Assembly (NCBI GenBank): GCA_037954235.1
Contig: JBBMOA010000004.1
Coordinates: 1,035,001 to 1,099,000 of the forward strand
Source of the DNA: Aulostomus chinensis
Lineage: Eukaryota; Chordata; Actinopteri; Syngnathiformes; Aulostomidae
Direction of reading: 5' to 3'
DNA length: 64,000 nucleotides
Shown: piece by piece, positions 1-13,110 of the stretch
Layout: each line of letters opens with the position of its first letter
How positions within the stretch are numbered: the first letter of the stretch is position 1
Translations under genes and position numbers: made by a program
The notes under the pieces: model-generated
Database searches by the model: none
What the model was told of the DNA's origin: nothing
What the model saw: the letters and a program-made list of their open reading frames with translations, nothing else

Positions 1-345
1 CCTTCGCAGAGATTTTTTTTGTGGCATTTTTGGCAAACTGGATTGCTGTCTTCGACCACCCTTACGCGTCTTTGTAAAAACCGAAGTATGTCCAGACTTC
101 GGACTTTGTTCGTTTTGACGGTGGAAAAATCTCTGTTCTCCCGTCGGCAGCACTACCCGAAGTACTGCCCTCCACCACGATTACGAGTTGTTTACTGCGC
201 ATGCGCGCAAGGCGCCTGTGTCCGATCGGCTGCCTGTGGCTGCACTTCTCACACAAAGAGCAGTATCCCTGAGCTTTTTCGGATTGCGGCAATCAAACAC
301 GGTTTGACGGTGATTGAAATTTGAAACGGTAGTACTAATTTGATA
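1..345. other. CpG-rich stretch with an NRF1-like site, function unknown
   Basis: Much richer in CG dinucleotides than the next kilobases. The palindromic tgcgcatgcgcgc at about 197-209 matches the NRF1 consensus. It may be a CpG island or alternative promoter, or the body of a repeat, since the following 350-540 bases belong to a dispersed repeat. Short open frames on both strands show no family resemblance. Confidence 0.35.
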
Positions 346-349
346 TTCC

Positions 350-540
350 CGCCTGTTAAAAAGAAGGTTTTTGTCGCCACTGTTGCAGGATGTGTTTGCT
401 CATGGAGAACTGTTTGGTGTAAATTCATCCTGGACCTGCTCCACTTGTAAAGTGTCATGAGATAACTTTTGGTGATTGAAATTGACGTGACTGGACTCAT
501 AATTTGGTCTTTAACAATGTCCAGTAGGATATATTGAAAA
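350..540 (+). repeat. dispersed fish repeat, copy 1 (same family as 20980-21450)
   Basis: Bases about 356-470 match the reverse complement of about 20990-21107, including the shared stretches gttgcaggatgtg, gctcatggagaa and aagtgtcatgaga. The tail aagtgtcatgagataactttt is seen again near 51168. No coding content. Confidence 0.75.
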
Positions 541-545
541 TTACA

Positions 546-3500
546 TTTCAATTAATTAGAAGACTGAGAACTGACAAGGTACATACAACACACATACATC
601 GCTCTGCTGCAGCAAAACACCCATACCCACCAAAATTAGGATCAAATATCTACTGAGCTGGACAATGATGCTAAATGTGTAATTTGACACTATGAAAAGC
701 AAGGCTGCTGAGTTTATTGCTGGAGACTTCAGTGGTGTGGATGCATGTGAGCTCATACACTGATTAGCAAGGGGACAGAAGGTGCCTCTAAGCAGCAGTC
801 AACACAACCACTTTGCAACTGGTCACAAAACTAATGGCTTTTTGCCATTGTCGATGGTGATGAATCTATAAAATAAGGCAATCTAAATAACTATTCATCT
901 TGAAAATGAACAAACGTCCTCAGGTCCAAGACACGTCTGAAATGCATTTCAGTTTGGTACTTTGTTTTAAAAGTAAGGGGACAACAAAGTGAAGAAAACT
1001 AGAATCCAACTCCCAAATGGGAGTATGTGTAAAACATGAAGAGCGCTGGGAACTAATTCGGAAAATAAAATTTCTGGTTCTGTGCTTTGGATCACAGATT
1101 CCTGTGAGATGTTTTTGAATTTGTTTCCAGAATTTTTCTACTTCTGTTTACAACCTGTGTATTTCCTTTGTCCTCTTAGGAATATATTTGCTATCACTTT
1201 AACCATCACCCCTCCCAAAAAATATTTCAAACAATGTTGCTCAAGGTACATAAGTAGAGGAATATAGCAACAGAGAGGGCAGACTCCAGTGGCTCTGTTT
1301 TTATCGTCTTCAAACAAACACAAGGAAGTATTCCATTGATCCTTTCAGAAACCTGTACTAGAGTATTGTAGTCATCCATCTGCACTGTTTAATGCCCATC
1401 ATTTTCACCACCTATCAAATGTTTGATCCTTAATTTTTTTTTCTCCATTTATTACCTCCAAAACATTATGTGATTGTGATGCATTCTAACAGCTGCATTT
1501 GCTGGTTGAACATCATTGCGCTTTGTCGCTATCTGTCATCTTTCGCCAACATCCGGTTAAAAAAAAAGAAACTTCTTGGGAAGACGTTCATCTGGAAGTT
1601 GGATAGTTGACCAACCCTTCTTCTTCCACTTAATAGAACAGTTTTTTTTATATATATTTAGTGTTTATAAATAATTGTTCAATGTAGTGCAGTCTGTAGT
1701 TTATATCGGACATCACCCCCGCACAACTATACCACCCTTACCACCCCCATCACACCCACAACCTTAAATAACAACATTTCTGCAGGAAACCCTGATTTAA
1801 TATCAAAAAAGAATATTTTCAATAAATGAATTTTCAGTCTGGTTCTTGTGGTGAAAACACAACATGGTAAAACACATTAGGTATGAGTTCTCAACATTGG
1901 TGGAGGTTTGTACTGTAAGACTGTAGTACCTTTGTTTCTTTCTTTCCAACCTCAAGGCACAATGCTAGGTGTGGCTGAGGAAAAAACCCTTCACTTCAAT
2001 ACCTTGTGCAAAACTCAGCTGTATTCCAGGCTAATGGTCATGAGTCATCACAACATAATTCAGTGTTATTTACAGTGATTTGGGCATGTTGTCTTTGCCA
2101 GTCTGGTAGCTGGTAATGACAGTTGTGAAACAAAGCAAGTTACCTCTCCGGGGTTCATACTGCCACACTGAATGAAGCAAAATGTGAGAAAACAGGCATG
2201 TATGATTATTTTATTCTATTTGTCAAGGTCCCTCACTTTTACTCAAAGTGTGCTGTTACAGCACTGCTACTTTGCCTGCCTGTTAGCCACTGCTAGCTTA
2301 ACAAACTCAACATGCTAAGCTCAATGTTTCGTCTTCAAGTGCCTTATCAAATTAATCATGTACAAGCTTTTTAATATGCTTCTCAAACAAGGTATTTGAT
2401 CATGGCAGATGGAGTAGGTTATATCAGTCCCACACACACTGTAGTAGTTCCACAAGACTGACATATGTATTTCCGGTTGCCTGTCACATGCCATCACAGT
2501 GAGCAAGTTGGGAGGTGGGACAACACTACATGCATTGCAGATCTGTCAGCCACAGACTCCAGAGAATTAGCTGCAGGTTTTGGTGATCGGGACTGGTGAT
2601 CTCTCCAATGGTAAAATGAAGCAGTACAAGTGCAGTAAAAATCCTCCTGAACCTATGTTCTGGGGCTTGGTGAAGGTGGACGCTCAAGTTAATTGGCTGA
2701 GACATTCATCACGGCCTTGAAATACCCATGTTACTTTATCAAATCACAAATCCATTTCAGTAGTGGACTTGCAAGACAGACACAGGACAATAGGGCAGCT
2801 TAAAGAAACCACAATTATCCAAACCCTTTCATCACTGGGGACAGGTGCAAATTAGACACACTTGTTCAGATTCATTTTATGTGTCGGACCGTAGCGCCAT
2901 CAAGCTCCCCAAAGTAATAAGGCCTGAGAAAATCAAATCAAATGAAATTTATACACAATAAAAGGGTTTAAGTCCTGCAAGCACAAGTAGATCTAAGAAT
3001 TACTCCTCGAAAAAACTGGTCGCAGTCTGAGGCCCACCAGGAGAGACTGGACATAGTGGGGGCATACCCCCTTTCCCATCCATTATTCTGCCACTGAGTG
3101 GCTAGTACTTCCAGGCAAGTTAAGGCATTTGGAGCACGATCCAATCAGGAGCAGGTTGACAAAGAATGTGGGTGGGAAAGTGATGGAGGATTTTGAGAGG
3201 GGAGCGGTGGTGCAGTGGTTAGCACTGTCGCCCCACAGCAAGACGTTTCGAGCCCCGGCTCAGGCACAGGATCTTTCTGTGTGAGAGGACACTAGATTTT
3301 TTTTTTTGGGCCTCCCACTAATATAACTGTTGTTTGTGAATCACTACCATAGAACATATTTCTATAGAACTGAGGTTTGCTGTCCTGCCTGTCAAGGTGT
3401 GTGTATTTCCTATCCATACAAGCAGTTTCTCTGCAGTTTACAGCATAAAGTCTGAGAATGCATATCTCATCATCATGAAACTGCTTTTGGCAAACTTTGC

Positions 3501-6134
3501 ACCACAGAGAAGTACCACATCCAAGATGATGAGTGCTAGAAAAAAAACAGCTCTTGAAAGAGACAAATCATTGGCATTTCAACACAATGATATTCATCTC
3601 TCTTAATGTCTTACATGAAGAAACGCATACTGTTTTCTAATGATACATAAAAATTGATACTGATCTGTTCCTACTCAGATACAGCTGATCACAATACAAA
3701 AGAACCTGGAATAGCAGGTAAAAAAAAACTCCACTGGCCCACACACATGCCTGCCTGGGGTCTCCTGTGTCAAACACAAAATGAAAGCCTCTCTAGTAGA
3801 TTTTACTACGATTGTGATTTAAGAGCACACCAAGAGTGTATGTATTAGAAAGACAAGGTGGCTCTAGCACAGACTTTCAAGACTGAACAAATAGGTGAAT
3901 CTGCTCACCATATTTTGTCCAACCCTTTTTACCGATCTTTTTCCAATGCATGCACAGACACATAAATCACTACTGTGAATACAGGACAATGCCTAGTGGA
4001 TCTGTAAAAACTTAGTGATATGTAGCAGTAGAATGTGAATGAACAGGATACTAAACCACACAAATACAAGACTGATTTGGTCAAGCATAGTGCATCCTGG
4101 GGGCATCTTTTTTTACCAATATTTTTGGTAAAATTAATGATTTATCAATCAGGAACACAACAACCTACCATTCAAAATGATCTCTGCAGACAGACCCTTC
4201 TCAAGTGGTTCAATTTGACTGGGCCCTAAGTAATTTTCTTCTTCTCCAAAAAAAACTAAACAAGATGTGCCATTTCATATTCCTACATCGTTACATACCA
4301 GCGCATGTTCAGTTCAGTATGACAGGCAGGTTTGATGATAAATCATCCTTACAAAAGGTTTATAAATAGCTTTAATGATAAACCTGTTTTGACTCATTCA
4401 TGAGGTATCAGTCATTTGCTCACTATGCACATTGTGGAGGAGATGCTGGATCTACATTACCCATGAGGTCACAATTAGGTCAGGATCTGCTTTGGCCATA
4501 CATTGTGCCACCCACCACCACAAGGTAAATGCTGTGAGAAACTTTAGGTCAATCGCAAATTCAACTTGTCACCTTTTAAGCAGCACTTTAAGATCATTCA
4601 GTCAACATTAAGTTGGAAAAACAGACTGAGGCCAAAGGTATGAAATAAAAACCACAGCCCTCCATTCTGCTTTACTACAGCTACCAAAGATTGTACAAAC
4701 CAACCATACAACAGCTTTCATTTCTCTCCAGAGCAGTGACTGCATTTTTGGATGTTGAACATAATGCACTAGAAGAATAAAGAGACAATCAATGCCTTAT
4801 CTACTTGCTATAGGAACGAGGTAGGGCAGAGTCTGCTCAGCTAAAAGTGTTTCACTTGGAATTTAACCTCTGAATACTCCAGACCAGGCAAATCTCACTG
4901 GAAGGATTATTTGTTCAGTGGTACCTCCAGAATTTTTTTATTCAAATTTTAGAAACTTTCACCAAAAAAAGTTTTCTTGTTGTTGGGGGGAAAAACTGAT
5001 TCAATGTCCAAGTCAGAATTTTTCTTTGTCATTGCTCTCTGTCTACCAAAACAAAAATGAATAATCACCTGTTTCCATGTTGGTTTCAATACAATGACAG
5101 GCTCCCAAAGTAGACACTGCAGTCAAAATTAAGAGTTGAGCTGTGTGTGTGTATGCGTGTGTGTGGTTCCAGAAGGACCTGTGGAAACTTCATTTGATTG
5201 ACAAATGAGCTCTTGTGACTCTGGATGGGAATTGTGAGCTAAACGCAAATTTGGCATCAACAGTCAAGTTTTACCATTTGTTCTCACTGCAAATATAAAA
5301 CACTACAAATGAAATGAATTGTGTTTCCACCATTACCTGAAGTCAACAACAAATTTAAAGCCTGTTTATCTGATGCAATCTGACCGTTTTCATTGAGAGG
5401 CTTCAAACTCCATGCAAAAAATAATAATAGTGGGTGGTTGCTGAAATCCCAGGCTGATATCGGATAACTGTCAGCCATTCACGATCTATCAGATGTCTCA
5501 AGTGTCTGACACAATCAGTTTGTGCAAATCAGTCTCCCATTCCTGCAATCGACTCCAACCAAGTGAAAGTGGTAACAAAGCACCAGAACGAGCAGGGTGC
5601 AGAAACTCAAAGCTATACTTGGAGGCTGATGCAGGGGAGGCACTCAGCATACATTTACAGATGGAAAGGGGGGGGGGGGGGGGGCACGGATGAGAATACC
5701 AACCTCATCAATCTGCAAAAATTAATAGGTCTACTTAATGTTTTGAAGTGAATTCAACCTATAACATTCTTTCATCACGTGCTCACCACGCAGTGCGTTA
5801 GCAGAAATTTAAACTACAGAACGACACTTATTAATTTGCTGTTTTATCCTGTTGCGTTCTTGACTGCACGGCGACAAAACGATGATTCCAACCAAACACA
5901 GCTTTAAAATGTTAAACAGAAGCAAACAATTGAAAACCCAGGAAAGAAACGGTTACATATGGAGATGGCGGAGCCGCTAACTTCGTCACGTCCGACCTCA
6001 AAACCCTCGTTTATTACATAATAGTACGGCTCTGCTGCGGAGTCACGGCTGCGAACCCACTAGCAATTAAGCTAGCGACGTATAATGAAAAGCAGAGTCC
6101 AAGCTAACTGTAATTGTGTTTTGTTTACTCTTAC
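546..6134. other. left non-coding region, possibly intron 1 of the minus-strand gene
   Basis: AT-rich DNA without a convincing coding exon on either strand. It contains a repeat fragment at 3201-3290 and a G tract near 5668-5684. If the exon at 6135-6312 is the first exon of osbpl8, this stretch is its first intron. Confidence 0.4.
3201..3290 (+). repeat. fragment of the gtggtgcagtggttagcac dispersed repeat
   Basis: Starts ggtggtgcagtggttagcac and runs to ggatctttctgtgtga, the 5' part of the repeat seen nearly complete at 54078-54447. Only about 90 bases are present. Confidence 0.85.
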
Positions 6135-6312
6135 CTTAACTTCAGTCGGAGCTGTCTGAATCACGGAAGGAGAATGATGGTGTCAATATTTACGCTGTGT
6201 TCATGGGCGTATGTTAACCGACGAGGTTGAATAGTTAAATGTGATAACAATTAGAAATTCCGTGCTTCAATTGGGAATGCTTAACGTCCTCCTCAACACA
6301 GCGTACCGCCAT
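6135..6312 (-). other. osbpl8: probable non-coding first exon and promoter, assigned to osbpl8 by synteny
   Basis: On the minus strand a CpG-containing stretch ends in a strong donor, aag|gtaagagt (exon edge 6135). Its 5' end has aaaatggcggt (minus strand, around 6306-6317), a YY1-type motif often found near start sites. There is no long open frame, so it is read as 5' UTR. In vertebrates OSBPL8 lies head-to-head with ZDHHC17, and this exon points the right way. The gene name rests on position only; no coding exon of osbpl8 is visible in the window. Confidence 0.5.
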
Positions 6313-7146
6313 TTTGGTCCAACGTCGATATTCAGAGGCTTAATGTTTTTTCCAAAAGTACCGGTACATAACGTTGTCTCTTTATCTCCGATCTCCAGAG
6401 TTGTTAGCCACTAGCACGCCTTCATGGTTAATATAGATTTGAGTGGCCATCAGTTACTTAGATGGTAATTTATTTCCGGGGTTTCCTTTCAAAATAAAAG
6501 CCAGCAGCTTTCAAACTGAAAGCACAGTTTTTGTGTATACAATAAAACTTGTGAAATACAATACATTTTAAAATTTTTAGCATTCCTTTTTCTGTAATAT
6601 CATATCATACTATATTAAATTGCTAATGAATATATGCATACATTGCATTTATAAAATGCATTCTGATTCTTTATGTAAAGTTCAGAAGGATAACAAAAGT
6701 TCATACAAATCAATTCTAATTGATATCACTTTTTATTGTAAAAATGTTGGATGGGTGTTCTGTTAATATAAGTAGAGTGGGTATATGTTCTTGTTTTTTG
6801 AATTATTACAAATTTTATGTGTGAATATTATTTTATAAGTATGATACTATGATATGATGTGTATAATATATTGTAAATTGATGTTGAAATATAAAGTAAG
6901 TGCTAATCAGCAGCAAAAGCTTTGGATTAAATATATTTATTTTTTGGACCGCTTTCAGGCAGGTATATTAATTTTTTTTTGTTTTAAATAAATAGTTAAT
7001 TTGTTCTTTCTTACATGTTTGAAATTAACATTATAATCAATTAATCTGAATATATGTGCTTTGTAGAATTTGGATGTGTGCCATTATTACGGTCAACCAG
7101 TAATAATTGTGATTATTTGTGATTGTTGTTTCAGGCAATTGAGTTT

Positions 7147-7194
7147 ATAATTTGAATTTTCCCGCAAGGGATTAATAAAGTATTCTGAATTATG
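7147..7194 (+). repeat. 3' tail of a non-LTR retrotransposon
   Basis: The sequence attttcccgcaagggattaa followed by taaagtattctgaatta is the characteristic 3' tail of fish CR1/L2-like LINE copies. Only the extreme 3' end is present. Confidence 0.55.
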
Positions 7195-8310
7195 AAGAGT
7201 GATTGCAGTAATTATCTTCCATTTCATGTTAAACTGTGCAGCAATACGCTTACCTTTTGTATGATTTTACTTTGAAAGCCAAACACGCAATGTTCTCTTC
7301 TGGTTCATGTTTGAGGAAATTGATTCAACAACACAGGCTTCCTTTTCTGAAGATCATCTCATCTACCTGGTTGGACTGAAACGTCACAAACACCATCATT
7401 TTGGTACACTGTCACTATAACACTGAATGTTGCCTCATATCGCTGATAGAGATGGGAAACAGAATATCTTTTTATGAGTCACATGACACGACAGGATGCA
7501 GGCTTCACGACAAGGTTCTAACCTCATGAGATGTGAGGCTCTCAGGTGTATTTGTAATGATGTTATCAAATCCAACATAACATCTGTCCTAAATGATATG
7601 ATAATTGAGGACATTTGCTGTCAAATTTGCAATATTATAACCCGCAGGATGAATACAATTGCGGAAAGGGACGTAATTCCTATGTTTGGGGAAATTGTGA
7701 CACTTACTGGACGATTGAGATTTTGCAGAAAACTGTATGCTTGGATATGGAGGACACCTACAGGCACCAAGAAGTCACAGCACTGGCTGTTTTGGGGCTT
7801 TTTTGGTCTCATGTTATCCAGAAATCTTGTTCATTTTTGTTTGTTTGGGTTTACATGTATTTATCTACTTAAATTTTTTTTGCATTTGGTATTGTATTTA
7901 GTCACATACACATCTTTCTGGTAAAACAGAAATAAACCAAATCCCAAGTTACTTTGATATACATCACAATGACGTTTCAACACACATGTAAAAGACCTGA
8001 ACACAAAATGTGTCCTTCTTCCCTAAGAAGTCCCTTTTCACTGTTTGCGGGCTGGAAGTTTTTAAGTTTCTCTTCTGTGTTTGCTTAATGTTGGACTAGG
8101 ATCAGAATGAATGAATCAATCAATGAAACCCATATGCCCAGCCCACATGGCCATTTTTTATTGGAAAGGGACTTAAAGGAAAACCCTGCCCTGAGAGAAA
8201 TATGATTCTACCTGGACTGACAACAGATGATTGAAGGGGATAAGGGGTGGAAAGAAACAAAAATATGTTTGTGGAGCTGATTGTGCATGCTCATGACTGA
8301 ATGTTTAAGC

Positions 8311-8540
8311 ATCCATCCATCCATCCATTTTCTACAACGTATCCTGTTAAGGTTCGCTGGGGAGCCTATCCCAGCTGCCTTTGGCAGGAGGCAGGGTACA
8401 CCCTGGACGGGTTGCCAGTCCATCACAGAGCCAACACACATAAACAGACAACCATTCACAACCCTGCTCGAGCAGGGGCTGGAATCCTGAACTTTCTTGC
8501 TGTGAGGTGACAGTGCTAACTATGCTAACTGTGCGGCCCA
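8311..8540 (-). repeat. gtggtgcag dispersed repeat with (ATCC)n tail
   Basis: Minus-strand copy beginning with (atcc)n at 8311 and including ggagcctatcccagctgcct, ccagtccatcacagagccaa and, at its far end, a decayed gtgctaac...gcggccca. It lacks the middle section of the full copy at 54078-54447. Confidence 0.85.
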
Positions 8541-11129
8541 GTGTTTAGGCAGTTTGATTTAAATTTTTTGTTTACCTTTAAATCTTTTGGCGATATGTTC
8601 CCTTGGTCCATGGTCTAAATTTAGATGATCAAATTTGCCAATAGAGAATTCATACACAAGTTTGACATGAAAATTTAATCAATATTACAGGTAGAGCCTA
8701 ACATTTTGGATTGCAAGCCTTTGTCAAGAGCATAAATTGTTTGACACACATAATTCCATAGATTACATAAAACGTGGTCACAAGAGATGACAAAATTATC
8801 ACATGGGAATAACAACTCAGAGCCCTTGTGGTCTCATGATCATGAGAATAATGATTCCTTACTGAAGACATTATATATTATTTCACTCAATCAAAATACA
8901 GCAAAACTAAATTAATAATGACAGATTTCAGACTATGAGTTACAATGCCCATAATAGTTTGTATGAGTCGTTCTCTGGAATCGAAACAATAACAAAATAG
9001 ATCAAATCCAAAACAAGAAGATAGGAAAAATTTAAGTTGGTCAATGAAGCTTTCAGAGAATTTTTTTCCAAAAATAGTTGTATATGAACCTTACCCCAGT
9101 ACTCCATTGAGAATTACATTTAATGTCTAGGATGTAAATGATTTTGACAAGTCTGGCCTTGAGCTGATGATGATGATGATGAGCATGCAGAACAGCAGGT
9201 AGTGGCCTGCCCCGTACAATAATTTAATTATCTGTGCAATTAACTAAGTAGTTACTTAGGGATTATCACGGATTGAAATTTTCAACACATTACAATCAGG
9301 TCAGATTCAGCTGAAACACCTGGAAAAGCCCACAGAAAGTAAATTGAAAGCTGCTCTTGAAACAGTTGGAGAAAATGTATCTTTTTGGTGTTGTTTGGAG
9401 ATTTTTTCCCTTAACCAAATCAATGTAAGGGCTACTGGCATTAAGTTGTAGAAGTATGAACAGGGAGAAATTGATTTTTTTTATTCTCTCTTATTTTTTA
9501 AACTGCCTGCAGCCAAATAACACTATAAAATTTAGTTGAAACACGATGGGGCCACAGCATTAAGACTTACCTAATTCAGGTTCAGATTTCATCAATAAAT
9601 ACTGCACTATGTCAGCATTTACAAAACAAAACCACCACCAACAACAACAACAACAACAATAATAATAATAATAATAAAACATATGAAATAACTGACAGAA
9701 ACAAATTCAGCCAGTTGTAAAGTAGCTTTGCACCCGTTAATCTGTTAGTTTCCACCTGGGTCACTATCATCATTTTGATTTTCATTTGATTCATTTTGTG
9801 ACTCATTATCATCATTCTTCTGATAATATCAATTGTGGATTGGATAGACAGACTTAACAAGCAACCAACACAAACCAGTTACCGTAAATTGAGCAAAAGA
9901 TATGTACACAAACTCTGCTCGCTCACAAACTACCTTTGTTTGATAAATAAATTGTTTCATACAGAGATAACCATGAGCTAGTATATAAATGTCATACTAA
10001 TATACAAATTCAGGAAAAATCAACAGAATAACTCTGACATTCCATTTTATTCTAGATTTGACATTAGCACAGTGCAATATTGATATTCATTTCATTCATT
10101 TCAGCCTTTTTACCTCCCAAATCACTCCATACTCACACATTCACACGATTTGTAAACAACAGTAGACAACTCCTATAGAATATCCACCGAGCCAATCATG
10201 ACAAATGACTACAGCTGCATCTAATGTGACTGATGCTCCGGTGGTATCTGGACATTTATGGATATAATATGTGTTTTGGACTAAGTAGTTGGCTGGATAG
10301 GGAATGTTCTTAAGGAACATGAAGCCCTGGCCACATATATGTGGATATTTTGGTAAACTAAGATATGTTTTTCTTGTTTTGTCCCTCTGTACCCAAGCAA
10401 ACAGAGTTTTAGGTCACCATAAACAGAGGTTTTGGAAAACACCTTCTAGGGTGAAGTGTTTTGTGTTCTGTTTTTGTGGGGACAGCTTAAGGGGGGTTAA
10501 AGAGGAGCACTGATGTTCCTACCTCAGTTTTTGCATGACAACCTTTGTTTAGAAGTATGGCGTATGTCTCTGAAATCCCAGATGGTGGGCTACCATTTTG
10601 TTTTTTTTTACATCAGCACAGTACTGGATTTTTGCAAGGAAGTCTGGTTTTATTTCATTATTATATTCCAGTGTAACCTAATCATCCGTCACACCACAAG
10701 AATCTCCTTTCTGTTCTGACGTCACCGTTCTTGTGTTGTTTACATTTGCCAGCGTGCTCTTAAAGAACCACATGACCACAATTTCACCTGATTAGACAAC
10801 AGGCTGATAACACATAACATATTACCTTAAGAGGCTCAAATTTTTAATAAATATATGCATAAAAGGCATGGTATCCACCATGAAATAGAGGGGGCTCATC
10901 TAATGGTCTGAATGAAGATGATTCAAGCAAATACTGTAAAAGCTGATTCAATTGTCATAAGTGCAACAAACTTGCTTCATAATGGTACATCAGCAAAAAC
11001 ACATGTAATGGCAAAATACACATAACTGCACACACCAGCTTGTATTCAAATTTATTTGAATTTGTGAATTCCAATTTCATTGTCTCTTTATAAATTATAG
11101 GGATTGAAGACAAAATTTTCACTTCTTAG

Positions 11130-11353
11130 GCATGGCACAGTGGTGCAGTGGTTAGCACTGTCGCCTCACATCAAGATGGTTCCAGGTTCGAATCCCAGCT
11201 TGGGCACGGGATCTTTCTGTGTGGAGTTGGCATGTTCTCCCTGTGCCTGTGTGGGTTCTCTCCGCGTACTCCGGCTTCTCTCCACAGTCCAAAGATATGC
11301 AAATGGGGACTAGGCTAACTTAACAGGAATAAGCGGAAGAAAATAGAATGGAA
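11130..11353 (+). repeat. gtggtgcag dispersed repeat, internally deleted
   Basis: Starts ggcacagtggtgcagtggtt, continues through ggatctttctgtgtggagtt and cacagtccaaagatatgcaa, then jumps to the end (aggaataagcggaagaaaat). The part between the 'aaatggggactaggct' segment and the 3' end is missing. Confidence 0.88.
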
Positions 11354-11488
11354 TTTTTACTGCTTACTGCTGAACCTTTGCGAAGGCACGAACTAAAATT
11401 AAAGGAAAACTGTACACTATCCTGGGAACCATCCTTATGCTTGTCTGGACACGGTTATTATTATTTTGCAAGAGATGATTTAAATTCT

Positions 11489-11780
11489 TGTTAACACGTT
11501 TTCCCTGTGCCTGCGTGGGTTCTCTCCGGGTACTCTGGCTTCCTCCCACAGTCCAAAGACATGCAAATGGGACTAGGCTGATTGATACTCTAAATTGACC
11601 ATAGGTATGAATGTGAGTGTGAATGGTTGTCTGTCTATATGTGTTGGCCCTGTGATGGACTGATGACCCGTCCAGGGTGAACCCTGCCTGTTGCCAGAAA
11701 GCTGCTGGGATAGGCTCCAGCCCCCCCCCCCCCCCCCCCCGCAACTCCTAACAGGATAAGCGAAAGAAAATGGATGGATG
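11489..11780 (+). mobile_element. 5'-truncated retrotransposed copy of the gtggtgcag repeat with 15-bp target duplication
   Basis: Begins inside the family sequence (ttccctgtgcctgcgtgggt) and ends in tggatggatg. The 15 bases gatgatttaaattct occur on both sides (11474-11488 and 11781-11795); the first bases of the right copy could also belong to the tail. A C20 run lies at 11721-11740. The 5' truncation, simple tail and target duplication fit LINE-driven retrotransposition. Confidence 0.85.
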
Positions 11781-12949
11781 GATGATTTAAATTCTGATAA
11801 GAATTACAGTGACACAGACATAACGTTTGTCTTTGGATGGTTTCGTGATGCTGCTAGCACCTGTGTGTTATCAAGGCTGATCTTGGATTTTGTCACACAA
11901 GTGCTTGTCTTAGAACACAGAAGTTAAGGTGCACTTTCTATATCAGAAACACACTTTTACCTGTTTGACTCTTCTGTTTGCAATCTAGATAGGGGCATAT
12001 ACTATAAAAAGTATGTAAAAGCATTACTTCACCCAAAAAGTGTGTTTTGCATTTCAGTTGCTCACAAATAGGCCTCTTGAGCTCATCCATTTTCCCCTGC
12101 TACATCAGTTCTTTGTGACACTGCAATGCAGAAAGAGCCAGCCATGAATTTTTAGCTTGGAGCTAATAGCACTTCATAAAAACTTCATAATACTGACAAT
12201 GGCAAAACTGTCCAAAAGTGTCTAGTTCCAAACTTCAAATGCATCCTCTAGAATAGCTCTCCTCCTCCTTATCCAGCATACAGTATGCACAGTAATTCAT
12301 AAATGTTTTGAGCTAAACACAAACTATAACCCCTACATAATGGCATTGACATGAACTATCATGGACAAGAATGAGCAAATTCAAGTGTATGCACCAGCTG
12401 GTCTTGCTTGGTGCTACTTTGAACAAGCTTTAAAATGGAAATTTTTATTGTTTTTTCACTCGCATCAGTTATGGATAACTGAGTATATGGCTGGTTTAAG
12501 AAGATACAAATTGTACCAGACAATGCTTGAATGTTTGTAAAAGACATTTTTGGCAGTTTTACTGTTATTTGTTGTTGGTAGCTATGGGGTTCTACTTTTC
12601 CATGACTGGCTTCTTATGCATTCTGGAGTCACTAAGAAGTGATGCAGCGGTTAAAAAAATGTCTTTGTTAGCCCAACACCTATTTGCGAGTGCTTAGAAA
12701 ACTTGGGGTGAAGTATGGCTTAAGCCAAAAGCTTTTAGAGAAGAACTAAATTAAATTGATGATTATAAATCACAAGTAATACATCTCTTCCATTTCTTGT
12801 TCGTCATTCTGGTGAAATATGTCCTTAAATAAAAACTTAAAGGTAACATTTGCAATCATCATCTCTTTCAATGGTTTCTATCTAATTTTGCAGTAGGTAC
12901 CCCTTGGTTGTTGAATATAATGATGATATGTTCTGTCCTTCACCTGTGC

Positions 12950-13047
12950 TTTTGACAGCTCCTCTTTCCTCCTCTTGTTTTCTTACCCCCCTGGCCCAAC
13001 ATTCAGCCTCCTGTTTCCCACAATGCTCAGCGTGTTTCACCACCAAG
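12950..13047 (+). promoter_or_regulatory. zdhhc17: zdhhc17 promoter / 5' UTR with YY1-like and ZNF143-like motifs
   Basis: CpG content rises around exon 1. The bases aagatggc at 13045-13052 match the YY1 core and overlap the start codon, a known arrangement in vertebrate housekeeping genes. Upstream, tttcccacaatgc (about 13014-13026) resembles the ZNF143/THAP11 motif. No TATA box is visible. The transcription start is not determined. Confidence 0.5.
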
Positions 13048-13110
13048 ATGGCTGACGCTATGGAGGAATATGAGAAAGAGGCTGGTTGCGTCCCTATTCT
13101 CCATCCCGAG
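13048..13110 (+). CDS. zdhhc17: zdhhc17 coding exon 1
   Basis: Codes MADAMEEYEKEAGCVPILHPE (21 codons, ends in phase 0); donor gtatgt at 13111. The ATG at 13048 is chosen because it aligns with the second Met (MADGPDEY) of human ZDHHC17. The frame stays open upstream and even resembles the human FNTK that precedes that Met (FTTK here), but the nearest in-frame upstream ATG lies at 12904, in sequence unlike the family, so that longer start is not supported. Confidence 0.93.

Larger units (their letters stand above)
6320..12949. other. intergenic region between the minus-strand first exon and zdhhc17
   Basis: AT-rich, especially 6530-7190. Contains a LINE 3' tail (7147-7194), three copies of the gtggtgcag repeat (8311-8540, 11130-11353, 11489-11780) and (CAA)n/(TAA)n near 9638-9677. 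The open frame at 7496-7924 resembles no protein I know. Nothing else gene-like was seen. Confidence 0.55.

Noticed and set aside
5961..6017. Short plus-strand frame MAEPLTSSRPTSKPSFIT opposite the osbpl8-like exon
   Set aside because: Starts in a YY1-like atggcgg context but stops after 18 codons with no donor; treated as promoter sequence.
7496..7924. 142-codon open frame as a gene
   Set aside because: No recognisable domain, poor start context, ends in hydrophobic AT-rich translation typical of chance frames.
12904..13047. Longer zdhhc17 start at 12904
   Set aside because: The frame is open, but the sequence is low-complexity Ser/Phe/Cys-rich and unlike the family; the Met at 13048 aligns exactly with the human second Met.
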